A stretch of 64,000 nt of DNA from the NCBI GenBank assembly GCA_025458905.1, contig JALORN010000002.1, positions 62,001 through 126,000 on the forward strand. The letters are read 5' to 3'. The translations under genes and the position numbers were made by a program. The notes beneath the pieces were generated by a model. The model did no database searches, was not told the DNA's origin, and saw nothing but the letters and a program-made list of their open reading frames with translations. Source of the stretch: Steroidobacteraceae bacterium (GTDB lineage: Bacteria; Pseudomonadota; Gammaproteobacteria; Steroidobacterales; Steroidobacteraceae). Numbering within the stretch: the first letter of the stretch is position 1; the number at the start of each line of letters is the position of its first letter. Shown in pieces: positions 25,597 to 41,194 of this stretch.

Positions 25597-26523
25597 TCAG
25601 CCGCCGTCGGCCGCCGCCGCGCCCGAGGCCACCTCGCGCAGCACCGCGACGAAGGCCTGCGCCGCCGGCGCGAGCACCGCGCGCTCGCGGGTCGAGATCG
25701 TCACCTCGACGTCGCGCGACAGCCCCTCGACCGGCAGCGCCACCAGCGCCGCGTTGCGCGCGATCCGCGACGGCTGGCTCTGCAGCGGCAGGAAGCTCAG
25801 CGAAGCGCCGTCGAGCAGCACGGTGCGGATGAAGCTCGCCGAGTTGCTGGTGATCGAGGGCACCGGCGGCGAGAGGCCCTTGGCGAGGAAGGTCTCCTCG
25901 AGGATCTGCCGCCAACGCTGGGTCGGGGGCGGCAGGATCCACGGGAAGTCGAGCAGGTCGGAGAGTTCCACCTCGCGCTTGCGCGCCAGCGGATGGCGCG
26001 GCGCGGCCAGCACGCAGACGCGGTCGTGCATCAGCGTGTCGGCGGTGACGTCGCTGTCGGCCACGCGCGGCCAGGCACCGACCGCGAGATCGAGCTCGCC
26101 GCGGCGCAGCGCCGGCAGGATCGTGTCGACCATGCCCTCGATCACGGTGAGCCGGATGCCGGGGCGGGTGCGACGCAGCGCCTCCGTCGCGAGCGGCATC
26201 AGCGCCGAGGCGACGCTCGGGCCCGCGCCCACCGTGACGTTGCCCTTGACCGCGCCGCGCAGGTTCGAGATCGCGGTCTCGGCGTGCCGCATCTCGGAGC
26301 GGATCACGCGCGCGTGCTGCGCCAGCGCGTCGCCGTAGACCGTCGGCACCACGCCGAGCGGCGTGCGGTCGAAGAGCTTGACCTGCAGGTCGTCCTCGAG
26401 CTGCCGCAGGCTCTTGGAGAGCGCCGGCTGCGTCAGGAAGAGCTTCTCGGCGGCCTGGCCGATGCTGCGCAGGTCGTACACGGCGAGGAAATGCCGCAGT
26501 CGTCTCGAGTCGAGCGCTTCCAT
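25597..26523 (-). CDS. LysR-type transcriptional regulator
   Basis: 308 residues, the standard LysR size. The winged helix-turn-helix occupies the first ~60 residues (RLRHFLAVYDLRSIGQAAEKLF, then QPALSKSLRQLEDDLQVKLFDR). The effector-binding domain follows. It faces away from the gene at 26666, and the divergent gap contains a strong T-N11-A dyad, the expected autoregulatory position. As the only LysR gene in the window it is the best candidate to bind the related boxes across region A. The inducer is unknown but presumably the island's substrate or an intermediate. Confidence 0.92.
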   Translation of the reverse strand: MEALDSRRLRHFLAVYDLRSIGQAAEKLFLTQPALSKSLRQLEDDLQVKLFDRTPLGVVPTVYGDALAQHARVIRSEMRHAETAISNLRGAVKGNVTVGAGPSVASALMPLATEALRRTRPGIRLTVIEGMVDTILPALRRGELDLAVGAWPRVADSDVTADTLMHDRVCVLAAPRHPLARKREVELSDLLDFPWILPPPTQRWRQILEETFLAKGLSPPVPSITSNSASFIRTVLLDGASLSFLPLQSQPSRIARNAALVALPVEGLSRDVEVTISTRERAVLAPAAQAFVAVLREVASGAAAADGG

Positions 26524-26592
26524 GGCCGCCTCGTCCCCCCTGGACGCCTCCGCCGGGGGGCATGAGCCCCGTTGCGGCGTTCGGTGCGGAAT

Positions 26593-26607
26593 ATTACCCC
26601 GGGTTAT
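26593..26607. promoter_or_regulatory. Putative LysR-type operator, copy 6 (next to the regulator gene)
   Basis: ATTACCCCGGGTTAT, followed by G: a near-perfect dyad (ATTACC / GGTTAT around CCG) in the 142-bp divergent gap, 70 bp from the LysR start and 58 bp from the membrane-protein start. The placement is classical for a LysR regulator controlling itself and a divergent operon. Confidence 0.65.
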
Positions 26608-26665
26608 GCCTCGGAGTCGTCACGGCGCTTGCTGGCGGCCGCTGCGCTGGCCGACCATCCGTGGC

Positions 26666-27193
26666 ATGGACGCCTCCCTGCGCACCGCGACCGCCATCCC
26701 GGCCGACGCCGCGGCCGTGGTGCGGCGCGAGACCACCGCCAATACCGTCGCCACCGCGGTGATCGCCGTGCTGCTCACGGTGCTGATCTTCCGCGGCCGC
26801 GACCTGATCCCGGCGTTCGAGGCGCCGCCCGGCGGCATCTTCGGCATCCTGCCCGGCACCTTCAACTTCACGCTGCTGGTGACGCTGGTGCTCTCGCTCG
26901 TGATCCGCGCCCGCGTCCGCCGCGGTGGCGCACCGCGCGCCCCGCGCATCGCCGGCCTGCTGCGCGGCGCCTGGCTGCCTTCGAACCTGCTGCTGCGCGC
27001 GCTCGCGCTCGCGGCCGTCGCCACGCTGTTGCTGGTGCCGCTGAGCGCCGGCCTGGTGCGCGGGCTCGTCGGCCTCGGGGTGCTGCCCGAGGCCTGGCCG
27101 CTCGCCGGCATGGGCGGCTACTTCGTGCTGCACTTCGTCGTGCTCTCGCTGCTGGTCACCCCGCCGGTCGTCTGGCGGGCGCTGCAGGACTGA
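26666..27193 (+). CDS. Multi-pass membrane protein of unknown function
   Basis: 175 residues from ATG 26666, with roughly four transmembrane segments (for example ATAVIAVLLTVLIF, FNFTLLVTLVLSLVI, LALAAVATLLLVPLSAGLV and YFVLHFVVLSLLV). No family is recognised. It is divergent from the LysR gene and 8 bp upstream of the HMG-CoA-lyase-like gene, so it is the first gene of the second rightward unit of the regulon. A role in transport or membrane anchoring of a small product is conceivable but unsupported. Confidence 0.65.
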   Translation: MDASLRTATAIPADAAAVVRRETTANTVATAVIAVLLTVLIFRGRDLIPAFEAPPGGIFGILPGTFNFTLLVTLVLSLVIRARVRRGGAPRAPRIAGLLRGAWLPSNLLLRALALAAVATLLLVPLSAGLVRGLVGLGVLPEAWPLAGMGGYFVLHFVVLSLLVTPPVVWRALQD

Positions 27194-27201
27194 GGCCCGC
27201 C

Positions 27202-28131
27202 GTGGCGACGCTCCCTGCGCCCGTGGTGGTCCGCGAGGTCGGCATGCGCGACGGCCTGCAGAGCATCGCGACCATCGTCCCCACCGCCGCCAAGCTCGAG
27301 TGGCTGCGCGACGCGCACGCCGCGGGCGTCCGCGAGGTCGAGGTCGGCTCCTGCGTGCCGCCGAAGCTCGTGCCGCAGCTCGCCGACACGGACGAGGTGC
27401 TCGCCTCCGCGAAGACCCTGCCCGGCCTCGTCGCCTCGGTGCTGGTGCCGAACCTGCGCGGCGCCGAGCGCGGCCTCGCGGGCGGCGCGGACCTGCTGCT
27501 GCTGCCGCTGTCGGCGAGCCGCGCGCACAGCCTGGCGAACCTGCGGCGCACCCCCGACGAGGTGCTCGCCGAGCTCGGCCGCATCCGCGCCGCACGCGAC
27601 GCCTCCGGTCGCGCCACACTGATCGAGTGCGGCATCGGCACCGCCTTCGGCTGCACGCTGCAGGGCGAGGTGCCATCGTCCGAGGTGCTGCGCCTGCTGC
27701 AGGGCGCGCTCGACGCCGGCGCCGACCGCGTCAGCCTCGCCGACACCGTCGGCTTCGCCGACCCGGGCGCGGTGTCGCGCCTGTTCGAGGCGGCGCTGCG
27801 CGTCGCCGGCGAGCGCTTCTGCTGCGGCCACTTCCACGACACCCGCGGTCTCGCGCTCGCCAACGTGCACGCCGCGCTGCAGCTCGGCGTGCGCCGCTTC
27901 GACGCCTCGCTCGCCGGCATCGGCGGCTGCCCGCAGGCCCCGGGCGCGAGCGGCAACGCCACCACCGAGGACCTCGTGTTCATGCTCGAATCGATGGGCT
28001 TTGCCACCGGCATCGACCTGCGCGCGCTGCTCGCGCTGCGCGCGCGCGTGGTCGGCTGGATCCCCGGCGAGGCCACCTACGGCTCGCTGTGGCGCGCCGG
28101 CCTGCCGGCGACGTTCCGGAGCGCCGCATGA
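27202..28131 (+). CDS. Hydroxymethylglutaryl-CoA lyase-like enzyme (HMGL/DRE-TIM family)
   Basis: 309 residues from a GTG start 8 bp after the membrane protein. DRE-TIM motifs: VREVGMRDGLQSI with the RDGLQ metal and substrate residues, CGHFHDTRGLALANV with metal-binding histidines, and GGCPQAPGASGNATTEDLV containing the active-site Cys of the HMG-CoA lyase signature. These enzymes cleave 3-hydroxy-3-methylacyl-CoA or related 3-hydroxyacyl-CoAs. Overlap with the CoA-transferase (ATGA) suggests that the CoA-transferase supplies the thioester it cleaves. Specificity could be for HMG-CoA, citramalyl-CoA or a related branched acid. Confidence 0.87.
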   Translation: MATLPAPVVVREVGMRDGLQSIATIVPTAAKLEWLRDAHAAGVREVEVGSCVPPKLVPQLADTDEVLASAKTLPGLVASVLVPNLRGAERGLAGGADLLLLPLSASRAHSLANLRRTPDEVLAELGRIRAARDASGRATLIECGIGTAFGCTLQGEVPSSEVLRLLQGALDAGADRVSLADTVGFADPGAVSRLFEAALRVAGERFCCGHFHDTRGLALANVHAALQLGVRRFDASLAGIGGCPQAPGASGNATTEDLVFMLESMGFATGIDLRALLALRARVVGWIPGEATYGSLWRAGLPATFRSAA

Positions 28132-29312
28132 GCGCCGCGGCCGGCACCGGCACCGGCACCGGCGCCAGCAACGGCGGCGCGCGCCTGCCGCTCGAGGGCC
28201 TGCGGGTCGTCGAGTTCACCCACATGGTGATGGGACCGGCTTGCGGCATGATCCTCGCCGACCTCGGCGCCGAGGTCGTCAAGGTCGAGCCGCCGGGCGG
28301 CGATCGCACCCGCAATCTCCCCGGCCTGGGCCAGGGCTTCTTCCGCACCTTCAACCGCAACAAGAAGAGCGTGGTGCTCGACCTGCAGTCGGCCGAGGGC
28401 CTCGCCACCGCGCGCGAGCTGGTGCACGCCAGCGACGTCATGCTCGAGAACTTCCGCCCCGGCATGATGGCGAAGCTCGGCCTCGACTACGCCACGCTGT
28501 CGCGCGACTGCCCGCGGCTCATCTACGTCTCGCACAAGGGCTTCCTGCCCGGCCCCTACGAGGCGCGCACCGCGCTCGACGAGGTGGTGCAGATGATGGG
28601 CGGCCTCGCCTACATGACCGGCCCCGAGGGCCGGCCCCTGCGCGCCGGCACCAGCGTCAACGACATCATGGGCGGCATGTTCGGCGCGATCGGCGTGCTC
28701 GCCGCGCTGCGCGAGCGCGACCGCACCGGCCGCGGCCAGGAGATCCAGAGCGCGCTGTTCGAGAACTGCGCCTTCCTCTGCGCGCAGCACGTGCAGCAGT
28801 TCCTGATGAGCGGCGAGGCGCCGCCGCCGATGCCCTCGCGGATCTCGGCCTGGAGCGTCTACGACGTGTTCACCCTCGCGGGCGGCGAGCAGCTGTTCGT
28901 CGCCGCCACCAGCGACCGGCAGTTCCGCACCCTCTGCGAGCTGCTCGGCCGCCAGGACCTCGCCGACGACCCGGCCTACGCGACCAATGCCGCGCGCGTG
29001 GCGCTGCGCCCGCAGCTGCTCGCCGCGCTCGGCGCGACCTTCGCCACCCGCGACAAGGCCGGGCTCGCGGCGCGGCTCGAGTCCGCCGGCCTGCCGTACG
29101 CGCCGATCACCCGGCCGGACCAGCTGGTCGACGACCCGCACCTGCGCGCGAGCGGCGCGCTCGCACCGATGACCACCGAGGACGGCGGCGTCACCCAGGT
29201 GCTGCTGCTGCCGCTGACGATGGGCGGGCGCCGCCCCGGCGTGCGCCTGCCGCTGCCGAAGGCCGGCGAGCACACCGCAGAGATCCTCGCCCGGCTGCGC
29301 AAGGAGAGCTGA
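28128..29312 (+). CDS. CaiB/BaiF (family III) CoA-transferase
   Basis: 394 residues. Family III features: LEGLRVVEFTHMVMGPACG, ADLGAEVVKVEPPGGD, FRTFNRNKKSVVLDL and the region TSVNDIMGGMFGAIGVLAAL, where the Asp forms the anhydride with the acyl group in this family. It moves CoA between acyl groups, for example from succinyl-CoA to a substrate acid. It overlaps the HMGL-like gene and precedes the aconitase-like gene by 1 bp. The trio suggests activation, hydration/isomerisation and cleavage of a branched dicarboxylic acid, comparable in logic to itaconate or dimethylmalate pathways. Confidence 0.88.
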   Translation: MSAAAGTGTGTGASNGGARLPLEGLRVVEFTHMVMGPACGMILADLGAEVVKVEPPGGDRTRNLPGLGQGFFRTFNRNKKSVVLDLQSAEGLATARELVHASDVMLENFRPGMMAKLGLDYATLSRDCPRLIYVSHKGFLPGPYEARTALDEVVQMMGGLAYMTGPEGRPLRAGTSVNDIMGGMFGAIGVLAALRERDRTGRGQEIQSALFENCAFLCAQHVQQFLMSGEAPPPMPSRISAWSVYDVFTLAGGEQLFVAATSDRQFRTLCELLGRQDLADDPAYATNAARVALRPQLLAALGATFATRDKAGLAARLESAGLPYAPITRPDQLVDDPHLRASGALAPMTTEDGGVTQVLLLPLTMGGRRPGVRLPLPKAGEHTAEILARLRKES

Positions 29313-29313
29313 C

Positions 29314-31291
<1,978 letters not shown>

Positions 31292-31305
<14 letters not shown>

Positions 31306-32278
31306 ACCCGGGCCGCTGGTCGTCCTGCTGTACTCGCCGCGCTTCGTGCCGCCGGATGCGCTCGCCTACGTCAGTGCGCAGGTACCCGAGGGCTTCCGCT
31401 GGCTCGCGCTCGAGCAGTCGGCGCCGCCCGCGCGGCGCGCCGAAGTGTTCGCCGAGGCCGACTACATGTTCGGCTACCTGGGCGATCCCTCGCCCGCGGA
31501 GCTCGCCGCCGCGCGCCGCCTGAAGCTGTTCCAGCTCCTGAGCGCCGGCTACGACTGGCTCGACCTCGACGCGTTCCGCCGCCACGGCATCCCGCTCGCC
31601 AACAACGACGGCAGCAACGCCGTCAGCACCGCCGAGCACGCGGTGCTGCTGATGCTCGCGCTGCTGCGCCAGCTGCCGCGGCACCACGCCGCCACGGCCG
31701 CCGGTGAGTGGCTGGCGATGCAGCACGCGATGCAGCTGCGCGAGTTGCGCGGCAAGGTCGTGGGCCTCGTCGGCTTCGGCCAGATCGCCCGCCAGGTCGC
31801 GCGCCGCGTGCACGGCTTCGATGCCCTGGTGCGCTACGCCAAGCCACGCCCGGCGACTCCCGAGGAGGAGCAGCCGAGCGGCGCGCGCCACCGCAGCCTG
31901 GACGAGTTGCTGGCCGAGAGCGACATCGTGAGCCTGCACGCCCCGCTCGGCCCGCAGACCCGCGGCCTGATCGATGCCCGCGCGCTGGCGCGGATGCGTC
32001 CCGGCAGCTGGCTGGTCAACACCGCCCGCGGCGCCCTGGTCGACGAGGCCGCGCTGCACGATGCGCTCGCAGGCGGTCACCTCGCGGGTGCCGGCCTGGA
32101 CGTCTTCGCGCACGAGCCGATCGACCCCGACTCGCCGCTGCTGCGCCTGCCGAACGTCGTGCTGACGCCACACGTCGCCGGCAGCACCCGCGACACCTGG
32201 GACCACCGCATGGTCGCCGCCTGGGCCAACGTGCGCCGCGTCGCGGCCGGCCAGGCTCCCCTGTCGCGGATCGCCTGA
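31292..32278 (+). CDS. D-2-hydroxyacid dehydrogenase family protein
   Basis: 328 residues from a GTG overlapping the previous gene by 14 bp. NAD-binding GLVGFGQIARQVARRVHGF, catalytic Arg in NTARGALVDE, Glu in FAHEPIDPDSP and His in TPHVAGS are all present. It interconverts a 2-oxoacid and a D-2-hydroxyacid with NAD(P)H. It would act on a 2-hydroxy or 2-keto acid produced by its neighbours. It is the last gene of the region A unit; a strong hairpin follows. Confidence 0.87.
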
Positions 32279-32305
32279 GCGCCGCTGCGCGGCGGCCGCG
32301 CCGGC

Positions 32306-32330
32306 CCGCCCGCGAGCAGGGCGCGGGCGG
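32306..32330 (+). terminator. Strong GC hairpin ending region A
   Basis: CCGCCCGCG, loop AGCAGGG, CGCGGGCGG: a perfect 9-bp stem beginning 27 bp after the 2-hydroxyacid dehydrogenase stop. It has no T-run immediately after it and sits just upstream of the region B promoter, so it probably separates the two transcripts. Confidence 0.5.
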
Positions 32331-32333
32331 CGC

Positions 32334-32369
32334 AGTTGCTTGACAACTCAACTATATAGATCCTAACTT
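32334..32369 (+). promoter_or_regulatory. Promoter and MarR-type operator of the 2-aminobenzoyl-CoA-like operon
   Basis: A short AT-rich island in very GC-rich DNA. TTGACA (32340-32345) is a perfect -35; TAACTT (32364-32369) after 18 bp is a possible -10. The dyad AGTTG-N5-CAACT (32334-32348) overlaps the -35, and CTATATAG lies in the spacer. A MarR-family gene sits third in the operon, so this is the likely repressor site. GAGGAG precedes the first gene. Confidence 0.6.
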
Positions 32370-32393
32370 ACCCCCGTCAGCGAGGAGCCGGTC

Positions 32394-34673
32394 ATGAAGC
32401 GCATCGTCTGCCTGGGCGGGGGGCCCGCGGGGCTCTACTCCGCGATCCTGTTCGCCAAGGCCCTGCCCAGGGCGCGCATCGAGGTCGTCGAGCGCAACCG
32501 TCCCGACGACACCTTTGGCTGGGGCGTGGTCTTCTCCGACAAGACCATGGCCGGCTTCCGCCACCTCGACCCCGAGTCGCACGACGCCATCACCGGCAGC
32601 TTCCACCACTGGGACGACATCGACGTGCACTTCCGCGGCACGCTGACGCGCTCCGGCGGCCACGGCTTCTGCGGCATCGAGCGCAAGCGCCTGCTCAACA
32701 TCCTGCAGCAGCGCGCCGCCGACCTCGGCGTGCACCACACCTTCGAGCAGGAGGTCGAGAGCGAGGCGCCCTGGGCCGACGCCGACCTCGTGGTCGCCGC
32801 CGACGGCGTCAACAGCCGGCTGCGCACGCGCCACGCCGACGTCTTCCGCCCGGACATCGACGTGCGCAAGTGCCGCTACATCTGGCTCGGCACCACCCAG
32901 AAGTTCCCCGCCTTCACCTTCGCGTTCGAGCAGACCCGGCACGGCTGGTTCCAGATCCACGCCTACCAGTTCAGCCGCGAGCTCTCGACGGTGATCGTCG
33001 AGACGCGCGAGGAGACCTGGCTCGCGCACGGCCTCGACCGCTTCGACACCGCGCAGTCGATCGCCTTCTGCGAGCGGCTGTTCGCCAGCTACCTCGGTGG
33101 CCACGCGCTGATGAGCAACGCGCGCCACCTGCGCGGCTCGGCCTGGCTCAACTTCAACCGCGTGCTCTGCCAGCGCTGGCACACCGGCAACCTCGTGCTG
33201 ATCGGCGACGCCGCGCACACCGCGCACTTCGGCATCGGCTCGGGCACCAAGCTCGCGATGGAGGACGCCGCCTCGCTGGTGCACCACGTCGCGCGCGCCA
33301 CCGACGTGCCCGGCGGCCTCGCGAGCTACCAGGCCGAGCGCTCGCTCGAGGCGCTGAAGCTGCAGAACGCGGCGCGCAACCGCATGGAGTGGTTCGAGAA
33401 CGTCGCGCGCTACGTGCACCTGCCGCCCTGGCAGTTCGCCTACAGCCTGCTGACCGGCAGCCAGCGCATCGGCCACGACAACCTGCGGGTGCGCGACGCC
33501 GCCTACGTCGGGCGCGTCGAGCGCCAGCTCGCCCACGACGCCGGCCTCGAGGCACCGCGCCCGCCGATGTTCCTGCCGCTGCGCCTGCGCGGCCTGCAGC
33601 TCGAGAATCGCGTCGTGGTCTCGCCGATGGCGCAGTACAAGGCCGTCGACGGCCTGCCGGGCGACTGGCACCTCGTGCACTACGGCGCGCGCGCCACCGG
33701 CGGCGCGGGCCTGGTGTTCACCGAGATGACCTGCGTCTCGCCCGAGGGGCGCATCACCCCGGGCTGCACCGGCCTCTGGAACGAGGCACAGCGCGACGCC
33801 TGGGCGCGGATCGTGCGCTTCGTGCACGCGGAGTCCCGCGCGAAGCTCTGCCTGCAGCTCGGTCACTCGGGCCGCAAGGGCTCGACCCAGCTCGGCTGGC
33901 AGCAGGCCGACCACCCGCTGCCCGCGGGCAACTGGCCGACGATGTCGGCGTCCGCGATCCCCTGGATCGAGGGCGTGAGCCCGCCGCCGCGCGCGATGAC
34001 CCGCGCCGACATGGACCGGGTGCGCGACGAGTTCGTGCACGCCGCGCGCCTCGGCGCGGAGGCCGGCTTCGACATGCTCGAGCTGCACATGGCGCACGGC
34101 TACCTGCTGGCGAGCTTCCTCTCGCCCCTGACCAACCGCCGCACCGACGAGTACGGCGGCGACGTCGCCGCGCGGCTGCGCTACCCGCTCGAGGTGCTGC
34201 GCGCGGTGCGCGCCGCCTGGCCGGCCGACCGGCCGCTGTCGGTGCGCCTCTCGGCCGCCGACTGGGCGCCGGGCGGCCTCGCCGAGCAGGACCTGGTCGC
34301 GATCGGCTGCGCGCTGCGCGATGCCGGCGCCGACCTGCTCGACGTCTCGACCGGCCAGACGGTGCCGCACCAGAAGCCGGTCTACGGCCGCATGTGGCAG
34401 ACGCCGTTCTCCGACCTGCTGCGCAGCGCCGTCGGGCTGCCGACCATCGCGGTCGGCAACATCTTCGAGGCCGACCACGTCAACACCATCGTCGCCGCCG
34501 GCCGCGCCGACCTCTGCGCGCTGGCGCGCCCGCACCTCGCCGACCCGTCGTGGACGCTGCGTGCCGCGGCCGCCCAGGGCCACGCCGCGCAGCACTGGCC
34601 CGAGCCCTATCTCTCCGGACGCGCCCAGCTGGTGCGCAACCTCGAGCGCGCCGCCCAGGCGGGGCCGGTCTGA
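32394..34673 (+). CDS. Bifunctional 2-aminobenzoyl-CoA (or salicylyl-CoA) monooxygenase/reductase
   Basis: 759 residues, the size of the Azoarcus-type 2-aminobenzoyl-CoA monooxygenase/reductase and of salicylyl-CoA 5-hydroxylase fusions. The N-terminal half is a flavin monooxygenase: GGGPAG at residues 8-13 and [19 protein letters not shown] near 265. From about residue 395 it is an Old-Yellow-Enzyme domain: [46 protein letters not shown] and NRRTDEYGG. The fusion hydroxylates the ring of an aryl-CoA at C5 and then reduces it, removing aromaticity. First gene of the region B operon; the SDR follows after 2 bp. Aminobenzoyl is favoured over salicylyl because a RidA gene is present. Confidence 0.88.
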   Translation: MKRIVCLGGGPAGLYSAILFAKALPRARIEVVERNRPDDTFGWGVVFSDKTMAGFRHLDPESHDAITGSFHHWDDIDVHFRGTLTRSGGHGFCGIERKRLLNILQQRAADLGVHHTFEQEVESEAPWADADLVVAADGVNSRLRTRHADVFRPDIDVRKCRYIWLGTTQKFPAFTFAFEQTRHGWFQIHAYQFSRELSTVIVETREETWLAHGLDRFDTAQSIAFCERLFASYLGGHALMSNARHLRGSAWLNFNRVLCQRWHTGNLVLIGDAAHTAHFGIGSGTKLAMEDAASLVHHVARATDVPGGLASYQAERSLEALKLQNAARNRMEWFENVARYVHLPPWQFAYSLLTGSQRIGHDNLRVRDAAYVGRVERQLAHDAGLEAPRPPMFLPLRLRGLQLENRVVVSPMAQYKAVDGLPGDWHLVHYGARATGGAGLVFTEMTCVSPEGRITPGCTGLWNEAQRDAWARIVRFVHAESRAKLCLQLGHSGRKGSTQLGWQQADHPLPAGNWPTMSASAIPWIEGVSPPPRAMTRADMDRVRDEFVHAARLGAEAGFDMLELHMAHGYLLASFLSPLTNRRTDEYGGDVAARLRYPLEVLRAVRAAWPADRPLSVRLSAADWAPGGLAEQDLVAIGCALRDAGADLLDVSTGQTVPHQKPVYGRMWQTPFSDLLRSAVGLPTIAVGNIFEADHVNTIVAAGRADLCALARPHLADPSWTLRAAAAQGHAAQHWPEPYLSGRAQLVRNLERAAQAGPV

Positions 34674-34675
34674 GC

Positions 34676-35482
34676 ATGGCCGCGCCGGACACGACCCGCC
34701 CCGCGGACCCGGGCCGCCCGCCGCTCGCCGGCCGCCACGCCGTCGTCACCGGCGGCGCGCGCGGCATCGGCCGTGCGATCGCGGTCGCGCTCGCCGCGCA
34801 GGGCGCGCGCCTGACCCTGGTCGGGCGCGACGCCGCTGCGCTCGAGGCCGCCTGCGCCGCGCTCGGCGGCGAGGCCGAGTACGAGATTGCGGACGTCGCC
34901 GACGCCGCCCAGGTCGGCGCCGCGTTCACGCGCCTCGCGGCGCGCGGTCCGGCGACGCTGCTCGTCAACAACGCCGGCGCCGCCGAGAGCGCACCGTTCC
35001 ACCGCACCGACGCCGCGCTCTGGCAGCGGATGCTCGACGTCAACCTCACCGGCACCTTCCACGTGATCCAGGCCGCGCTCCCGGCGATGCTGCAGGCCGG
35101 CGCCGGCGGCCGCATCGTCAACGTCGCGAGCACCGCCGGCCAGGTCGGCTATCCCTACGTCGCCGCCTACTGCGCCGCCAAGCACGGCGTGATCGGCCTG
35201 ACGCGCGCGCTCGCGCTCGAGCTCGCCGGCAAGGGCATCACCGTCAACGCGGTCTGCCCCGGCTACACCGACACCGAGATCGTGCGCGCCTCGATCGCCA
35301 ACATCGTCGCGCGCACCGGCCGCAATGAGGCCGAGGCGCTCGCCGCGCTGGTGCAGCACAACCCGCAGCGCCGCCTGGTGCGCCCCGAGGAGGTCGCCAA
35401 CGCCGTGCTGTGGCTGTGCCTGCCCGGCAGCGAGGCGGTCACCGGCCAGAGCCTCTCGGTCTCGGGCGGGGAGGTCACGTGA
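34676..35482 (+). CDS. Short-chain dehydrogenase/reductase
   Basis: 268 residues. Classical SDR with NAD(P)-binding [12 protein letters not shown], catalytic Ser in NVASTAGQ and YCAAK (Tyr-x3-Lys), plus the C-terminal SVSGGEVT that replaces the common VDGG. Probably oxidises a hydroxyacyl or hydroxycyclohexene-carboxyl-CoA intermediate, or the hydroxyl formed after ring hydration. The ATG is 2 bp after the monooxygenase/reductase stop and its own stop overlaps the MarR start (GTGA). Confidence 0.88.
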   Translation: MAAPDTTRPADPGRPPLAGRHAVVTGGARGIGRAIAVALAAQGARLTLVGRDAAALEAACAALGGEAEYEIADVADAAQVGAAFTRLAARGPATLLVNNAGAAESAPFHRTDAALWQRMLDVNLTGTFHVIQAALPAMLQAGAGGRIVNVASTAGQVGYPYVAAYCAAKHGVIGLTRALALELAGKGITVNAVCPGYTDTEIVRASIANIVARTGRNEAEALAALVQHNPQRRLVRPEEVANAVLWLCLPGSEAVTGQSLSVSGGEVT

Positions 35483-36000
35483 GCGTCGACCCGGCCCGCG
35501 ACGTACTCGACGCCGAGTCGCGCGCCACCGGCGACGACCACGACGCACTGCGCGTCTGGCTGCGCCTGCTCGCAACCACCCACGGCATCGAGGCGCTGGT
35601 GCGTGGCCGCCTGCAGGCGCGCTTCGGCATCACGCTGGCGCGCTTCGACTACCTCGCGCAGCTCGAGCGCAGCCCGCAGGGCCTGCGGATGCGCGAGCTG
35701 TCCGAGCGCCTGATGGTCACCGGCGGCAACGTCACCGGCCTCACCGATGCCCTCGAGGCCGAGGGTCACGTGGTGCGCGAGGCGGACCCGGACGATCGCC
35801 GCGCGTTCCGCGTGCGCCTCACGCCCGCCGGCCGCCGCGTCTTCCGCGCGATGGCGAGCGAGCACGAGCGCTGGATCGTCGAGATCTTCGCGCAGATGGC
35901 GCCACGCGACGTCGCGCGGCTCCGGGACCTGCTCGGCCAGGTCAAGCAACAGGTCCGGTCCATCGGCGGAGCACGGCCCATCGCAGGAGCACGCCCATGA
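35479..36000 (+). CDS. MarR-family transcriptional regulator
   Basis: 173 residues from a GTG overlapping the SDR stop. The winged-helix core shows [41 protein letters not shown] as three helices and [18 protein letters not shown] as the wing. MarR proteins of aryl-CoA operons usually repress until a CoA thioester binds. Being inside the operon it would autoregulate through the dyad at 32334. Both ends overlap neighbours by 4 bp, so its level is tied to that of the enzymes. Confidence 0.88.
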   Translation: MSVDPARDVLDAESRATGDDHDALRVWLRLLATTHGIEALVRGRLQARFGITLARFDYLAQLERSPQGLRMRELSERLMVTGGNVTGLTDALEAEGHVVREADPDDRRAFRVRLTPAGRRVFRAMASEHERWIVEIFAQMAPRDVARLRDLLGQVKQQVRSIGGARPIAGARP

Positions 36001-36836
36001 GCAGCAGCACCCCGCTCCCAGGCCCGCGCCGCGGCGCCGACCTCGAGACGCGCCACGTGCGGTGGCGGGTCGAGGGGCGCGTCGGCGTGGTCACGCTGGA
36101 CCGCCCCGAGCGCAAGAACCCGCTGACCTTCGAGTCCTACGCGGAGCTGCGCGACCTGTTCCGCGCGCTGGTCGAGGCCGCCGACGTGCGCGCGGTGGTC
36201 GTCACCGGCGCCGGCGGCAATTTCTGCAGCGGCGGCGACGTGCACGAGATCATCGGGCCGCTGACGAAGATGTCGATGCCCGAGCTGCTGCGCTTCACGC
36301 GGATGACCGGCGACCTCGTCAAGGCGATGCGGGCCTGCCCGCAGCCGGTCGTCGCCGCGGTCGACGGCGTCTGCGCCGGCGCCGGCGCGATCATCGCGAT
36401 GGCCTCGGACCTGCGCCTCGCCACGCCCGCGGCCAAGACCGCGTTCCTCTTCACCCGCGTCGGCCTCGCCGGGTGCGACATGGGCGCCTGCGCGATCCTG
36501 CCGCGGATCGTCGGCCAGGGCCGCGCCGCCGAGCTGCTCTACACCGGCCGCTCGATGGGTGCGGAGGAGGGCGAGCGCTGGGGCTTCTTCAATGCGCTGC
36601 ACGCGCCCGAGGCGCTCGAGGGCGCGGCGCTCGCGCTCGCCCGCTCGCTCGCCGAGGGCCCGTCGTTCGCGCACGCCATGACCAAGGCGATGCTGCAGCA
36701 GGAGTGGAACCTCGGCATCGAGCAGGCGATCGAGGCCGAAGCGCAGGCGCAGGCGATCTGCATGCAGACGCAGGACTTCCGTCGCGCCTACGAGGCCTTC
36801 GTCGCGAAGCGCCGCCCGGTGTTCGAGGGCGACTGA
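35997..36836 (+). CDS. Enoyl-CoA hydratase/isomerase (crotonase) family protein
   Basis: 279 residues. Crotonase oxyanion-hole segments [11 protein letters not shown] and [19 protein letters not shown] are clear. In the second catalytic segment ([22 protein letters not shown]) an Asp stands where hydratases usually have Glu. It may hydrate or hydrolytically open the ring of the dearomatised CoA intermediate, as in the crotonases of the anthranilate-CoA pathway. ATG overlaps the MarR stop by 4 bp; the next gene starts 2 bp after it. Confidence 0.85.
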   Translation: MSSSTPLPGPRRGADLETRHVRWRVEGRVGVVTLDRPERKNPLTFESYAELRDLFRALVEAADVRAVVVTGAGGNFCSGGDVHEIIGPLTKMSMPELLRFTRMTGDLVKAMRACPQPVVAAVDGVCAGAGAIIAMASDLRLATPAAKTAFLFTRVGLAGCDMGACAILPRIVGQGRAAELLYTGRSMGAEEGERWGFFNALHAPEALEGAALALARSLAEGPSFAHAMTKAMLQQEWNLGIEQAIEAEAQAQAICMQTQDFRRAYEAFVAKRRPVFEGD

Positions 36837-36838
36837 CC

Positions 36839-38028
<1,190 letters not shown>

Positions 38029-38032
<4 letters not shown>

Positions 38033-38450
38033 GCATCGAGGTGCTGCAGCCGCCCGGCTGGGCGCGACCGCGCGGCTACGTCAATGGCATGGCCGCCCGC
38101 GGCCGGCAGGTGTTCGTCGCCGGCATGATCGGCTGGGACGCGCAATGCCAGTTCCACGACGACACCCTCGCCGGCCAGGTCGGCCAGGCGCTGCGCAACG
38201 TGGTCGCGGTGCTCGCGGAGGCCGGCGCCCGGCCCGAGCACCTCGTGCGCCTCACCTGGTACGTGACCAGCCGCGACGAGTACCTCGAGCAGCTGCCACG
38301 GATCGGCGCCGAATACCGCGCCGCGCTCGGCCGGCACTATCCGGCGATGGCGGTGGTACAGGTGGTGGCGCTGGTCGAGGCGCGCGCCAAGGTCGAGATC
38401 GAGGCGACCGCGGTGGTGCCGGACTCGGAGCCCGCGGGCGGGTCGCCGCC

Positions 38451-38454
<4 letters not shown>
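38029..38454 (+). CDS. RidA-family enamine/imine deaminase
   Basis: 141 residues, typical YjgF/RidA length. [45 protein letters not shown] and a late [10 protein letters not shown] are hallmark segments. RidA enzymes hydrolyse reactive enamines to ketones and ammonia. The expected product of the first enzyme, a 2-amino-cyclohexene-carboxyl-CoA, is an enamine, so this gene would remove the nitrogen and supports an aminobenzoate-type substrate. Both ends overlap neighbours. Confidence 0.9.
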
Positions 38455-41190
<2,736 letters not shown>

Positions 41191-41194
<4 letters not shown>

